Of a stretch of DNA of 64,000 nucleotides, positions 11,620-22,579 are shown one piece after another. Positions within the stretch are counted from its first letter, which is position 1; each line of letters starts with the position of its first letter. The notes under the pieces were generated by a model, which saw only the letters and a program-made list of their open reading frames with translations, was not told where the DNA came from and did not search any database. Source of the stretch: Pyrrhosoma nymphula (Eukaryota > Arthropoda > Insecta > Odonata > Coenagrionidae). Location: NCBI GenBank assembly GCA_963573305.1, contig OY754336.1:2393501-2457500 (forward strand), written 5' to 3'. Both the position numbers and the translations under genes were made by a program.

Positions 11620-11804
11620 GTATCATGGATGTGGGAATTCTAATTTCATATGAAATTAACTGCTTTTATTTCACTTGTTCACTGCAATTCCTGGAGAGGA
11701 CAGCACAGAGTAATAGCCGTAACGCCAATGTAGCGAGGATACGTGTCGACTTTTTACGTTGGTCTGTACGGCTGTTGTGGAAATGGGGCACAAGTAGATA
11801 TGGG

Positions 11805-12365
11805 CCACTCTGAAAATTACTTCAGTAATTTTCGTGAATTACCGCGGTATTTTTTGTAATTTACCGCGTCCCTTGTAAATTACTGTAATTATCTAGATAG
11901 TTCACCTATGTTTGAGATAATTTTTCATACAGATAAATTCTGAACATGTTCTTTTAAGCCAAGTTGACATTTCCTACGTGTTTAATAATAAATTGAGGCA
12001 TGTACAACTCATTTTTGGAATATTTTACTTAAATTGTAACATTATAAGATTAAAGCTTTAGAATATTCTTCTTGAAAATTTCTCATACTTTGACAAAAGA
12101 AAGCCAGATTGCGTGTTGCTGCCGTAGTTCTTTTTACAATTTAAAAAATTTCAAATACATTAATGTTGTATAAGGTATGGTTTAAACATGGTTATTCCCT
12201 TCCTATTGCTATTGGCTTTCTTATTAACCATACATTTGCTGTTTAATACTGAAAACTTAAAAATACAGGAAAATTGCGGTAATTTTGAAAAATTACCGTA
12301 ATTTACCACGTGGTGGTAATGTACCTCAGATGAAAATTATGGTAATTTTCCCATCTCGAGCCACT
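11805..12365. mobile_element. MITE-like inverted-end element
   Basis: The left side (gaaaattac, attaccgcgg, taatttaccgcg) and the right side (ggtaattttcccatctcgagcc) mirror each other loosely with GGGCCAC/GGCTCGAG-like ends. Both sides are rich in aattac and gtaatt motifs. Exact ends and target duplication are not resolved. Confidence 0.35.
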
Positions 12366-12429
12366 AGTCTATTACCGATCTGTGTGGAAGGGCATATGAC
12401 CATCTGAGGCAGAAGCGGAAACACTGGGA

Positions 12430-12850
12430 GCTTTCCATTCTAGGTGTTTAAGTTAGCACAGATTGGAGCATATCAGTGTACACAAACAGCGATGAATGGA
12501 GCAATGTACACAGAAGACAGTTCCAGTGGAATTCTATATGTTCACAATAGTCACGTCCTAATTTGTTGTGTGTAGATGTCAAATTTGTAAGAAGTACTAG
12601 TTTAAAAATGTGAGCTTTTTTACTCAGAGTAATTAAAAACTTTACATAATCAATGTTTGATACCTTCGCTGAAAATGAGCACGAAAATACATTGTGGACG
12701 CAATTGTTTTGATGTGAAGTTTTTGTATTGCTTAGGGTTCATCAAGTCTATTCCCTATCTGTTTTGAAGGGCACTACTTAGAGCATGAAATCTGAAATGA
12801 AGCAAGTGTGCTGTTGTGTTGTGAAGTTAGCAAACTAATAGAGATGTGTG
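12430..12850. repeat. dispersed repeat, copy B
   Basis: Same ordered blocks as 8141-8470 and 34820-35470: cagattggagcatatcag, gatgaatggagcaatgta, cacaatagtcac, gatacctt followed by gctgaaaat, then ttcatcaagt, ctatctgttttgaagg and tgctgttgtgttgtgaagt. This copy is the most continuous one and would be the best seed for a consensus. Confidence 0.65.
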
Positions 12851-13012
12851 ACCAAAGTCTTATATTGAATGTGATTGAAGTGAAGTTTTGTCATCTTTCT
12901 AGTTACTTTTATTAAACTTTTGCATACAAGTATGTTAATTTTTTACTAGTTTCAAAATTTTTTTAAAACTTAATACATATGTCGTATATACACTATTGCA
13001 CATTTTTATATA

Positions 13013-13345
13013 CAGTAGAACTCCAACTATCCAAATCAATTGGGACCGGACCCCATCCGGATAATCAAATATCCACATAAATGGATAACTCATAAAAAAA
13101 GGTAATTTCTTTGGAAACTTCTTAACGTATTTGCTTCAGATTGATCTAAGAACGCTAAAGAAATATATGTGCTGTAACCATTAACTACCAAGCGAAATCA
13201 ATGGTATAAATAATGCAATACACGTTTCGAATAGTCTATTGCCGTGACTGTAAAAAGCCGATTTTCTATGACTTTTTTCCCCTAAAAGCAATCCGAATAA
13301 TTGGAGATCCAGATAGTTGGGGTTCGGGTAATTGGAGTTTTACTG
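13013..13345. mobile_element. pogo-type MITE
   Basis: 333 bp, starting CAGTAGAACTCCAACTATCC and ending GGAGTTTTACTG, flanked on both sides by TA (13011-13012 and 13346-13347). GGATAAT and GGATCC-like subterminal motifs resemble the Tigger-like element at 8588. There is no transposase; it would depend on one supplied elsewhere. Confidence 0.85.
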
Positions 13346-13500
13346 TACATATTCATAATAGTTATATCATAGAGGTTTATAGGGGTGCTGGATCGACTCA
13401 CGGCAAAATCAACTTACATCATTCCTCATGAATCCAATTAACGAAGTGTGACGAGTTATACCTGTATAGTCCTTTGTACATAAAACCATTCTGCTGCAGC

Positions 13501-13690
13501 TCAAACCGACAATTCATTTTCAAGAAAATCTTGAATTTTCAACTTCATGTTTTCCTTCTGCCATTCTTTGTCTTTCCTATTCAGGGTTTTTCTTGAATCT
13601 GCATCACCTTCTGGAGTTAACATTCCTCTCCTTTTTTCTTCCCCTACTACCTGAATTTCTTTATGGGCCCTGCTGCTCGATGGAGGTCAT
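13501..13690. other. ambiguous coding fragment
   Basis: Both strands read plausibly. Minus: an open frame ends at 13501 and contains MLTPEGDADSRKTLN and EWQKENMKLKIQDFLENEL, a charged coiled-coil-like C-terminus reminiscent of transposon-encoded Myb-type proteins. Plus: a strong acceptor (ctttcctattcag, then exon from 13585) and a weak donor (GAG, GTCATC at 13686) give a 101-bp exon of phase 1 to 0, leucine-rich, fitting the exon at 13923. Only one can be coding. I slightly favour the minus frame on amino-acid composition. Confidence 0.3.
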
Positions 13691-13922
13691 CGAGAAAAAC
13701 TTTGCATCGTGATGAAACATAGAAAATTACTAACATATTTTGGAGCTCTGTTAATTTGCTCTTGAATTTGTAATCTATCTGCTAATCATTTATTTGCCTA
13801 GAATTAATTCACTGTCATTATGTCTATGGGAGTAGAGGCCATTTGCATCACTCAAGTGGTCGTTGAATGGTTAGAAAATTCTGTCTCCTACCCTCATTAT
13901 AGGCATGTTTGTTATATTTCAG

Positions 13923-14124
13923 ATACTTATTTACTTAATAGAGTGCAAATTTTATTTGGCTGTGTATAGTCGTCTTGAGGTGTGTGTACATTTCCGCCAT
14001 ATGCTATCATCAGACAGCCCTCTATGGTCGGAGATTCGTCTTCTGATCATGTTGCTTTCAACAATGTCTGAAGGAACAGAAATGAATCTGACTGAACTTC
14101 CTGGATGGAATCGTATTGAGAAAG
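13923..14124 (+). CDS. host-gene exon, HEAT/ARM-like (internal)
   Basis: 202 bp, open in one frame only. The acceptor is tgttatatttcag and the donor AAAG with GTGATT. It begins on a whole codon and ends with one base of the next (phase 0 to 1). The product contains LSSDSPLWSEIRLLIMLLST and LPGWNRIEK, an alternation of amphipathic helices typical of HEAT/ARM solenoids. The next exon, 31850-32224, needs phase 1 and continues naturally with a helix pair. The intron between is 17.7 kb and is filled with transposons. The family is unknown; an acceptor further inside is possible. Confidence 0.6.
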
Positions 14125-17100
14125 GTGATTTGCACGGCATGGTAGATCGATGATAGTGATAAATTATTAAACATTACAGGATTATTAAATATGCATGTTA
14201 ACTTTGATTTTGGTTTTTAACTTTGCTGATGTAATCGTCACTTGCATCTTTCTAGCATGCTTATCATAAGATTCTTACAATGATGTTCGTACATATTAAT
14301 ACATTGTGGGTGGATCACAAGTTTACTCATGTTTTGCAGGCCATCTGTTACTGACGAGATAATTCGTGTTTTCTAATTGCCATACTTAGCGTCTGTTGAG
14401 ATCTATTTGGGTGTTTACATCAGTAATCAATGTATGAAACTGATTTTTTTTGTCTTTTAGTAAATATTATAAAAATTTGATGATGTAATCTCATTAATAG
14501 TTATATGCCATTAACTTCAAATAAAATACCTGCCATAAAAAATATCTGGTCCACAATGTTTTAAGGTCTTATTTTTTGGCACAAGTCCATTTTGAGTTTT
14601 TTCAATAATACATCACGTGCAGTTTTCTCAGAACAACTCTTACTGTGCATTCCCACAACACAGGAAACTCTGTGACAAAATTGTAACCATCTTAAAGATT
14701 GTGTTTGTGGATGACCTTCTGTACAAGACCCACAGTTGCTTCCTTGTGTTGCATGATTGATGTTCGTGCTGAATCTGTACATGGAGAACGAACATAGCTT
14801 TAAAAAATAGAAAAAAGTGTATCTTGGTGGCTTTCTACTCCTCCAACTGTCCTCCCATGGTACACTTTCCTTCCTTTCCTCTACCAATTTTACATTCTGT
14901 ACATAAGGGGTCGGTGTACTTCAAATCTTTACCCAACTCCCCATAGTCCTTGGCCTCAACCCTGCTATGTGTATATAAAAATGCTCTCCCTGTTTTGTCC
15001 TCACTCTGCCATGGACTTACTGCCCTGCTCCGCTTCCCATCTCAAACCGACCCCCACCATTTTTTTTTTAGAAGATTTCTCTTTTATATACAGAATGCTT
15101 GAAGCTTCAGTATGTGCCAGAAGATGCCTTATCAAGGTAAAACCGGTCCCAGTTTTAAATATATTGTGGAAAAGTACAAAGCTTTTATGTATTAAAAAAG
15201 AAGATCATAATGGTTTTCATTATACATATTTGTGTTATTCGGCCCATAGAAACACCTTTGGGAAAATAACTTTATATTGAGGGGGTTAATTGAGGTGCAT
15301 TAGTTTGTGGAATGTAAATATATTGTTAGTAAACAATACCCTTTCAGTGTCCTCATCGTCCTCATCAGTTCTAGCCAAGTCCAATGTTGGCATTTTTCTA
15401 GGGAGCTCCCACTCCTTAGTGTAGGTTACCCCCTCAGTGCCTATGCCATGTGAGACTAGATGGTGCGAGAGTTTACTCAAGAGATAGTGTTGACGTTGAA
15501 ACATCCTTCTTGAACCATTCCTCTTTCCATTATTATTACTGGTATCCCTCATCACCCGCGGGGATTAGGTTTCCGAAAGACCCTGCGGTTGGCAAAACCA
15601 CAGCTGGCAAACCACTATGTACAGTTCTGTTAAAAAAAATGGTACCGCTGAAAATTTCTTAAGTCCGGAATTTATGACAATGTGGCAACATGGCAGAACC
15701 ATGCCCCCCTGAGAGAGCAATAACCTCTCCAAGCAGCCCTTCCTGCCCGTAGCTGCGCGACTTGAACCACCCCCGGAAGGAAAATTTTGACCTGCGAAAA
15801 GGATTATTTTCGAGGGGAGGGCTAGGGTTTCTTTTGTTGTGATGTGTGAGTAAGAAGGAAGACAGAGATCTGCAAAGTTCAGACGTGCCAAGTTCCCTCG
15901 CACACGACAGATCCAAGCAGCCACGGAAAACAAAAGCCAATCTTAGGTCTCAATCCCCGGAGTTCCTTTCATTTCTTATGAGCATTTTAATTTATACGCG
16001 TATTCATTAACGTAAAAAAATTTCAAATGTTTGACGCATTTTCGTTATCTGGAAGTCCTTGTGATATCGCAATCTGTATGTATTATATTTAAAATGGTGT
16101 AGTATATTCTGGATCGAAACTAGATCACTCAATTTCGCTCTGAAGTAACCAATAATGTCAGGCTCGAATTTGAGCGCACAACTGTCCTTGCAAAGCAGTA
16201 AGGGAAAACATTTTCTATGGACGATATATTTCTGCGCAAACAATTGTTTAATTTTAAAACGATGAGCTTTGAATTTCACATTCTTTTAGCAAATAATTTC
16301 GTGATACATAATTCGAGGCTCAGAAAGAAGGACGTGCAGATTGAAAAATGCACCTTTCGAACTCATCTCATCCTTCTTGTGAATTCAGTCGTTTTATTAT
16401 CCAATACAGAACTTCAAATACGTGTATGTTATGTGTTCACTAATGACATTATACCGTATATGGCTTGAGCTGGCTGATCTTAGATTAGTGGTTGTATCAG
16501 GTTCAATTCATTACCCTCTTGCTTCACCACCATTACTGCATTTTCTATTCGCCATAGGCCAGATTTTTCTCATGCGAGATTCATAGAAAAACATTTGTAA
16601 TAGCACTTTCTACAATGCGTTTTGTGGCTTTTTTTCCTAACTTAATTACCTAAGCAGCAAATATTTTATGGCGAAGTATAGAAAATTGAACCAATATCCT
16701 GTAAAACGTGCAGAATTAATTATGACGTTTTGAAAGAAACGAGCAAGGGGGATGTAAGCCAATGAAGTGGGCATTTCGTTTCCGTGCTTCCTAGCTGCTG
16801 TGAACGAGAGATCATGTAAGTTTTCACATGCATGGGCCGCTTCCACTCATCCACATAATATGAGGGTGATGGAAGGGGCTTCCTTTGGTTCGGAATGTTT
16901 ATTGCTCTCTCAGGAAATTTTGGACGGACCAAAGGGGTGGTGCCTCTATGCAAAGATCTTTGCTAATAGAGTTAACTCACTAACTGAGTAGATTTAAAGA
17001 AGCATTTGAGAGACTAGAAAAGTGAAATTATTGGCATCAGGTTACTCTTATGGTAACAAGGAAATTTAATCCAATTTCCACCGTGAAACAATAATTGAGT

Positions 17101-17300
17101 ACTGGCTGAAGTTCATGATTGAGTTGATCGAAAGGTTTTTTTTTCCTAGGAATTCCAATATTGGAATAAAATAGCATCAAGCTAAATATAACTGTTTCAG
17201 GTTGGATATGGTGGAAGTTCTCGATATTCATAATGAATAAAAGCACTTGGTAACAAACCCTTAATTGGCCACAAAATATTTCCAAGACTAAAGCACCCTC
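14125..17300. other. intronic sequence, no gene recognised
   Basis: Short frames on both strands lack domains and good borders. The stretch aaccacagctgg...ctgaaaatt at 15596-15656 is the left arm of a long-range inverted repeat with 18651-18712. Confidence 0.4.
15596..15656. repeat. left arm of long-range inverted repeat
   Basis: 61 bp that reappear almost exactly in reverse complement at 18651-18712, about 3 kb away, including cagctggcaaaccactatgt. The interval contains a PLE-like 3' end (17685-17760) and the fold-back 17819-18315, so the arms may be terminal repeats of one composite insertion. Confidence 0.7.
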
Positions 17301-17319
17301 CTACCCGAAACCATTTTCT

Positions 17320-17800
17320 TTCCAACTGACTCCTGCCACATGTCCCAAAATCTTTCACACTCTACTTCCTCCCCCCCCCTTCTCCAGTGCTCGGAGTGCA
17401 CTGGCCATTTAAAACCCTCTGACCCCCCTCCTTTCCCTCACCATCCAGAGTCCTCAAGGAAAGGAGGCCTCCATCATCACCCAGTCCCAACCCCTCCGTC
17501 CGTTTCTCCTATGTCTTTCCGCCCTCTGTCCACTCCAACCCTTAGTTCCCCCTCCCCCCGCCGCTTCCCCCACCTCCACTTACCCCCCTCCTCTCCGCTC
17601 CTCCCTTAGCTATCCCCCTCCTCCCCCCCACTCCCTAACTCCTTGGTAACGCCTTGAAAGCTATATTTGCTTGACCTAAACCGATGAACGCTGCACATGA
17701 TTATACCACAGTGTGGTGAAACGCGTCATGCTAAAGAAATAAATCTGTGGAAGATTACCAAGTGTTTTTATTCATTATGAGCATCGAGCTACTTACATCC
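17320..17800 (+). mobile_element. probable PLE 3' end with hammerhead-like motif
   Basis: A strongly pyrimidine-rich tract (17370-17640) resembles the low-complexity 3' parts of the PLE copies at 51.6, 60.9 and 61.5 kb. It is followed by the perfect hairpin accacag/tgtggt leading into GAAACGCGUC (about 17703-17727) and then AAATAAAT-CTGTGG. The two bases-long stem after GAAA closes as C-G around GC. No GIY-YIG or reverse-transcriptase frame remains upstream. Confidence 0.45.
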
Positions 17801-17818
17801 GAAGATATTTGAAGTGAA

Positions 17819-18315
17819 CTTTTTTTGAAGATTTTCGCAGCTCATGTTTATATTATTCAGGTTTCTGGTTCTGCGATTAAATTATTTTATATTATGCGAC
17901 AGTTTCGCCGTACTATGCTGCCGGCTTCGTCGGGCTTTTAAGAACAACAATGGTCTTTTTTCAAAAAGTAAATAAACAATTCCAGCAGTTGATGATTTTG
18001 AGATGTAAAAAACTTAATTTCGAATAAGTCTCTTCCAGGTATAAGGGAGTTTATAACTATCCTCTCTATTGATGTTATTTGGTCTTTTTTCTATTTCAAT
18101 CGCCTCCCTTATGAGCCGTGGAAAGTAACTGGAAGAGACTTATTCGAAATTAAGTTTTTTACATCTCAAAATCATCAACTGCTGGAATTGTTTATTTACT
18201 TTTTGAAAAAAGACCATTGTTGTTCTTAAAAGCCCGACGAAGCCTGCAGCATAGTACGGGGAAACTGTCGCATAATATAAAATAATTTAATCGCAGAACC
18301 AGAAACCTGAATAAT
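17819..18315. mobile_element. 497-bp fold-back element, PLE-like, 14-bp target duplication
   Basis: Two arms of about 180 bp (roughly 17855-18040 and 18130-18315) are nearly perfect reverse complements around a 90-bp centre. The element is flanked by ATATTTGAAGTGAA at 17805-17818 and 18316-18329, a 14-bp target duplication. Each arm carries CGACGAAGCC, a short stem and GAAACUGUC (18261-18269 on plus; 17906-17898 on minus), a hammerhead-like arrangement. A deleted relative is at 42507-42638. No protein is encoded, so mobilisation would need a PLE-type enzyme supplied elsewhere; that is inference. Confidence 0.75.
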
Positions 18316-18650
18316 ATATTTGAAGTGAATCAAGAAAAAAAATGGAAAATAAGAAAAGCGCAGACATATAGTTCCAAGCAAGGCGACAGAACTTGATATA
18401 TTGTTGGATACTCTAGAAAGCTCACTACTTTAAAATTAAAACATTAATTATTAATAGTTTGCGCATAAATACATCGCATGAATTGTAAACTAAGGATAGG
18501 AGTAAAAAAAGGCCGCACTCAAGGGATTCTAGAATGGAAGGTGAGCACAATCGAGATATCAGCCTGCTTAATGATCTTCATATTATATAATATGATATCT
18601 TTGGTTCACAGATTATACTCGCTCTTAATTGAAGTTCAAAATTGAATAAC

Positions 18651-18712
18651 AATTTTCAGCGGTACGATTTTTTTTTAACAGAACTGTACATAGTGGTTTG
18701 CCAGCTGTGGTT
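18651..18712. repeat. right arm of long-range inverted repeat
   Basis: Reverse complement of 15596-15656 with one or two differences in the A/T run. See that entry for the possible composite element. Confidence 0.7.
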
Positions 18713-19145
18713 TTTAATGCATGAATAATTTTATGTATATTTATGTATTTGTGAAGTTAAATCCTCTTATATTTGTTAAATAAAAACTTAAGTTTTTCCT
18801 TCCAATATGTAGTAATGAAATAGCAATCAATTTGGCATGGATTAATTTTCCACCCGGATTTCATGTGCATGAAACTGATTTACTGCCTGCTTTTTAATAT
18901 TCCTGGGATCTATCGTGTTTTTTTGCTATTTTCACAATGTTATGCTTCTTTTCCTGCTGGCGTCATCAGGTTAAGAATCTTCTATCACTTTTTTGGCTGT
19001 ATAAAATGTAGAAGGTGACACGTTTGTATGATTTTTAAACTATTTTGAAATCTATTCTGATTGTGATTCTTTACCTGACGATGCCTTCAAGAAGAGAGGC
19101 ACAACTGTGAAAAAAAGCAACCAAATACAATGGAGCTCGTAAATA

Positions 19146-19240
19146 CAGTAGAAACTCGAAATTACGAAGTCGACGGGACCGGAAAAATCGGCACATCGTA
19201 ATATCAAATTTCGTATGAACGAGTATCTTTCAAAAACATC
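19146..19240. mobile_element. pogo-type terminal repeat, left
   Basis: Preceded by TA (19144-19145), the sequence starts CAGTAGAAACTCGAAATTAC and continues with GACGGGACCGG and TTTCGTATGAACGAG, as at the end of a pogo/Tigger-like element. The only matching opposite end in this window is at 31690-31783, 12.6 kb away. The two may belong to one very large composite or to two truncated copies. Confidence 0.5.
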
Positions 19241-19369
19241 GAGATGAAGCTCTTTTTTTGTTTCCTTAGATTACGATGTACTCTCGCGACGTACTTGCAT
19301 GATTTACGAAGTTATAATTCATGAAAGTATATTTAAATATGTATCCATGCCCACAGGGTGCATTCATTG

Positions 19370-21945
19370 TAGGGGTGAGCCGATAGCCTTTTTTTCCCGA
19401 TAACCGATACCCGATATTTTGTCCCGATAACCTGATTTGGACCGATATTTTTATCATATATATATGTAGGTACCTGTATATTTATTTAATACCTCAAAGG
19501 TAGAAAAGTGCTATTTAGGGCTATAAAAAATTGTGTTAAAGTTTAAAACATTTATTTAAAAGTTTACAAAATATAAACATTAACAAGACTACAGAGATAC
19601 TACATGTTAGTACATATTTTTAGCCAAAAAAACAAGTTGTTTAACCTTGTTTAGGTTCAATGCTCCCCTTGTCTTAGACGATACTAAATTTGCTGTGCTG
19701 AAAAACCATTCAGATGCAACAGATCCTGATGGTGCAGCTAAAACTATTTTGGCTACTTCTGACAGATGCACATATTTTTTACAATTTTTCCAATAATGAA
19801 GAGGATCAGATTCAATGGGCAATAATGATTCCTTCAGATAATCCTCTAATTCATCCTCTGGATTGTCTAGGGATATTTTTGTCTGAGGAGGAATCATACT
19901 GTACAAACTCTGTGAAGGGTAACCCACTGTACTTTCTTTTGTTTTTGAAATTTCCAAACTGGCATCTTTTTTTAACGAGTCTTTCATAAAACTTATAACG
20001 TCTCTTTTAGCTTTTATTAGTAACTCTGGGGAAGAAAAGACAAAACCTTTAAACCTTGGGTCCATCAGGGTAGCCACTGAATAAAAATGGCTATTCTCTA
20101 TGTTTTTTAATCTCTTTCTCAAGTTTACTATTAATGATTGACCAAATGACTTGGAATGATTTGTATCTTTGTCAAACATAGCATTTAATTTTGCAATCAG
20201 ACCTCCTATCAGCGGAATGACATTGGCAATGGATGATCTAGGCCCTTCCTCACTCATTTCAAGAGTAGCACATCTAAAGAATTTCAAGCAAGGAACAACA
20301 TTTTCTATGAGTTGCCATTCTTGACTTGATGGTATATCACTGATGTTTAATGTAGGGGCAAGCCCATTGATCATTTTCTTTTGTTCAAAGAACCTCTCAA
20401 GCATCAGAAAGGTACTATCCTACCTTGTGTTTTGGTCCTGTACAAGTTTATGCACCGGCAAATTATTGTTTTGTTGGTAGGCAATACGCAATTTGTTTGC
20501 ACTCAAGGAATGCCTGAAATGCCCTGCAATCTTCCTCACTTTGGAACAAACATTGGAAATAGAAGTTTGATTGAGCAGAGCCTCCCGTACAACTAATTGC
20601 AGTGTGTGCGCAGCACAACCTTCACTCGGGATTCCACACATTCTGAATGCCGAAACCATGTTAAATGCATTATCTCTAAGAAATAAATGTATGTTTTCCC
20701 TCTTAATTTTCCATGATTCTAGTGTTTCAACTAAAAAATCTGAAATATTTTCACTTGTATGATAAACAGGACTAAATGGAACAACTTCCAAAAAAATATT
20801 TTTCTTCACAAAGTCTTTCGTGATGAAATGCACCGTCAATGATAAATAATCATCACCAAAATTCGATGACCATAAGTGCGTGGTACAGGCGACTGTTTCA
20901 GCCTCCTCCAACTCGTGCTTGACAAAGTCGCATGCTTGGCTGTATAAAAATGGGATTATCCTTCGGGAGAAGGTCTGGCGGCAGGGTACAGCATATCGAG
21001 GCTCCAAATATTTCATCAAATTAATGAAAGCTGAAATAATATTACATATGAAAGCAATAGAGAACTAATCAATGAACAAAATGTCATCACAATTTACGAA
21101 ATACTTACAGTTACTTTGAACTAATTTGAACGAAAGAAAGTTCTCGGCCAACATCCGACCTATTAGGTTAGTAATTTTCTTCCTGCGAGGATCATCTTCC
21201 GTGTATGGTTTCCTCCAAATTTCACTGAGTGAAGGTTGAAATTTCATCTTTTTTGGCGTTGACGAATTTGATTCGGCTGACGCAAAGGACGAGCAATCTG
21301 AAGCACTCGAAGATGGACGAGAATTATCCATTTTTTCATCATCACTCAGGAGTTCAGATATTCCTTCAGGTATATCTTCAAGACTTATTTTCGAAGTCAC
21401 GATGTTTTTCTTTGCAGTTTTTAGTCTCTTCTTTTCCAGTTCTCGGAATTGGATCAAATGGTTGATTTTCAAATGAACTCTCAAATTAATCGTAGTATAC
21501 GATCGAGAATTTTTTCCACCACGAGACACACGTATATTACAAAGTTTACAAGATGCCTTATTGGGGTCATCATGTTTCACAACAAAATACTTCCACACAT
21601 CTGACATTCTGACCAACACTTGTATCAGTTACACACACGTGATTGTGAGGCTTAATTTTGCAATACATATGTGACATACGTATATTCGTGCTTGCGCTCA
21701 TGAAAAATTAGGCTACGCTTTTGTACTGTTTTCAAAATACAGCGCCAACTAGTAGATAATTTCAGAAGGTTGCAAACAACAAACAAGCGGACGAAGCAAA
21801 ATATTCAATTTGGAGATATACAGCAATTTGTTGAAAACGTTATGCTAGTGGAAAAATTATCGGATTTTGATGCTCCGATACCGATATGCCGATATCCGAA
21901 TATCGGCCAGTATTTATATCGGAATTAATTATCGGCTCACCCCTA
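19370..21945 (-). mobile_element. hAT DNA transposon, structurally almost complete
   Basis: 2576 bp with perfect 16-bp terminal inverted repeats (TAGGGGTGAGCCGATA at the left; reverse complement TATCGGCTCACCCCTA at 21930-21945) and a perfect 8-bp target duplication ATTCATTG (19362-19369 and 21946-21953). Many CGATA motifs crowd both subterminal regions, as expected for transposase binding sites. It carries one minus-strand transposase gene with an intron. The clean ends and duplication argue for a fairly recent insertion. Confidence 0.93.
19607..21619 (-). pseudogene. hAT transposase (BED finger, RNase H-like core, dimerisation domain)
   Basis: Two exons: 21619-21109 and 21030-19607, joined over a 78-bp intron (donor GTAAGT, acceptor TTATTTCAG) whose removal restores FINLMKYLEPRYAVP. 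The roughly 645-codon product has an N-terminal BED zinc finger (CKLC ... HLKINH), a central RNase H-like domain (LRDNAFNM, CAAHTLQLVV) and the C-terminal hAT dimerisation block (ASEWFFSTANLVSSKTRG), which supplies the catalytic glutamate. Two faults: an in-frame TAG at 20422-20420 where the family has tryptophan (TR-W-xST), and histidine in TTHLWSS where the first catalytic aspartate is expected. Almost certainly inactive. It is the only gene of the hAT element. Confidence 0.9.
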
Positions 21946-21964
21946 ATTCATTGTCAGTTGAACA

Positions 21965-22466
21965 CAGTGGCGGATACATGCGGGGGGCGCGCGCCCCCCC
22001 TTGCGGGGCCGCCCGCGTTGCCGCCCGCGCCGTCCCCGCCGCCCCCGCCAGTCAGCCCGCACGCTATTCGTTCGTTTCTTTCGTCACTCGACTCTGAGTC
22101 GAGTTATCGAGTAATTGTACTTCCTTATGTAGCACGCGCGCGCGTCCGCGTCATCGTATTTTATACGTTTCTGTCTGGCACATAGATAGCTAACCTACGA
22201 GAAAAGTTGCGGCCATTCTAGTGATCTCGATACGTTATTCTGTCTGGCATTTGTTCGAGAAAAGTCGCGAATATTCTACTGTTTGTATCTGTTCACACTC
22301 CTTAAAAGTCTGGAAGCGAACATTCTGGCACCTAATGTTCTCGAAACAACTTAGCTACATATATAAGGGAAGCAGAATCGCTGCCAGGCAGTCAGTTTGA
22401 AAGCTACAATCGTCGCGATAACTTGCGCCCCCCCCCCCCCTTCAGTTTTTTCGGTATCCGCCACTG
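21965..22466. mobile_element. hAT-type MITE, 502 bp
   Basis: Inverted ends CAGTGGCGGATAC and GTATCCGCCACTG, flanked by an exact 8-bp duplication GTTGAACA (21957-21964 and 22467-22474). CAGNGGCGGA is a common hAT terminus. The left part is extremely G+C rich (gggggcgcgcgccccccc near 21978) and the right part has a C14-like run near 22427-22440. It lies only 19 bp from the autonomous-type hAT but has different ends, so a different transposase family moved it. Confidence 0.9.
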
Positions 22467-22487
22467 GTTGAACACAACTTATTAGTC

Positions 22488-22578
22488 GGAGTTTGATTCT
22501 TCCTATTTTCGGGATTTCCACCGCGTCGTTTCTAGTTTTTCGCGGCGGAAATCCCGAAAATCAGATGAATCAAACTCC
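22488..22578. repeat. hairpin
   Basis: ggagtttgattc at 22488-22499 pairs with gaatcaaactcc at 22567-22578. Inside, attttcgggatttcc pairs with ggaaatcccgaaaat, with a small loop around ccgcgtcgtttctag. This gives about 35 paired bases. It is probably the core of another small fold-back repeat. Confidence 0.75.
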
Positions 22579-22579
22579 T

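Noticed and set aside
21978..22060. G+C-rich stretch as a CpG-island promoter
   Set aside because: It is the left part of the hAT-type MITE with defined ends and target duplication.
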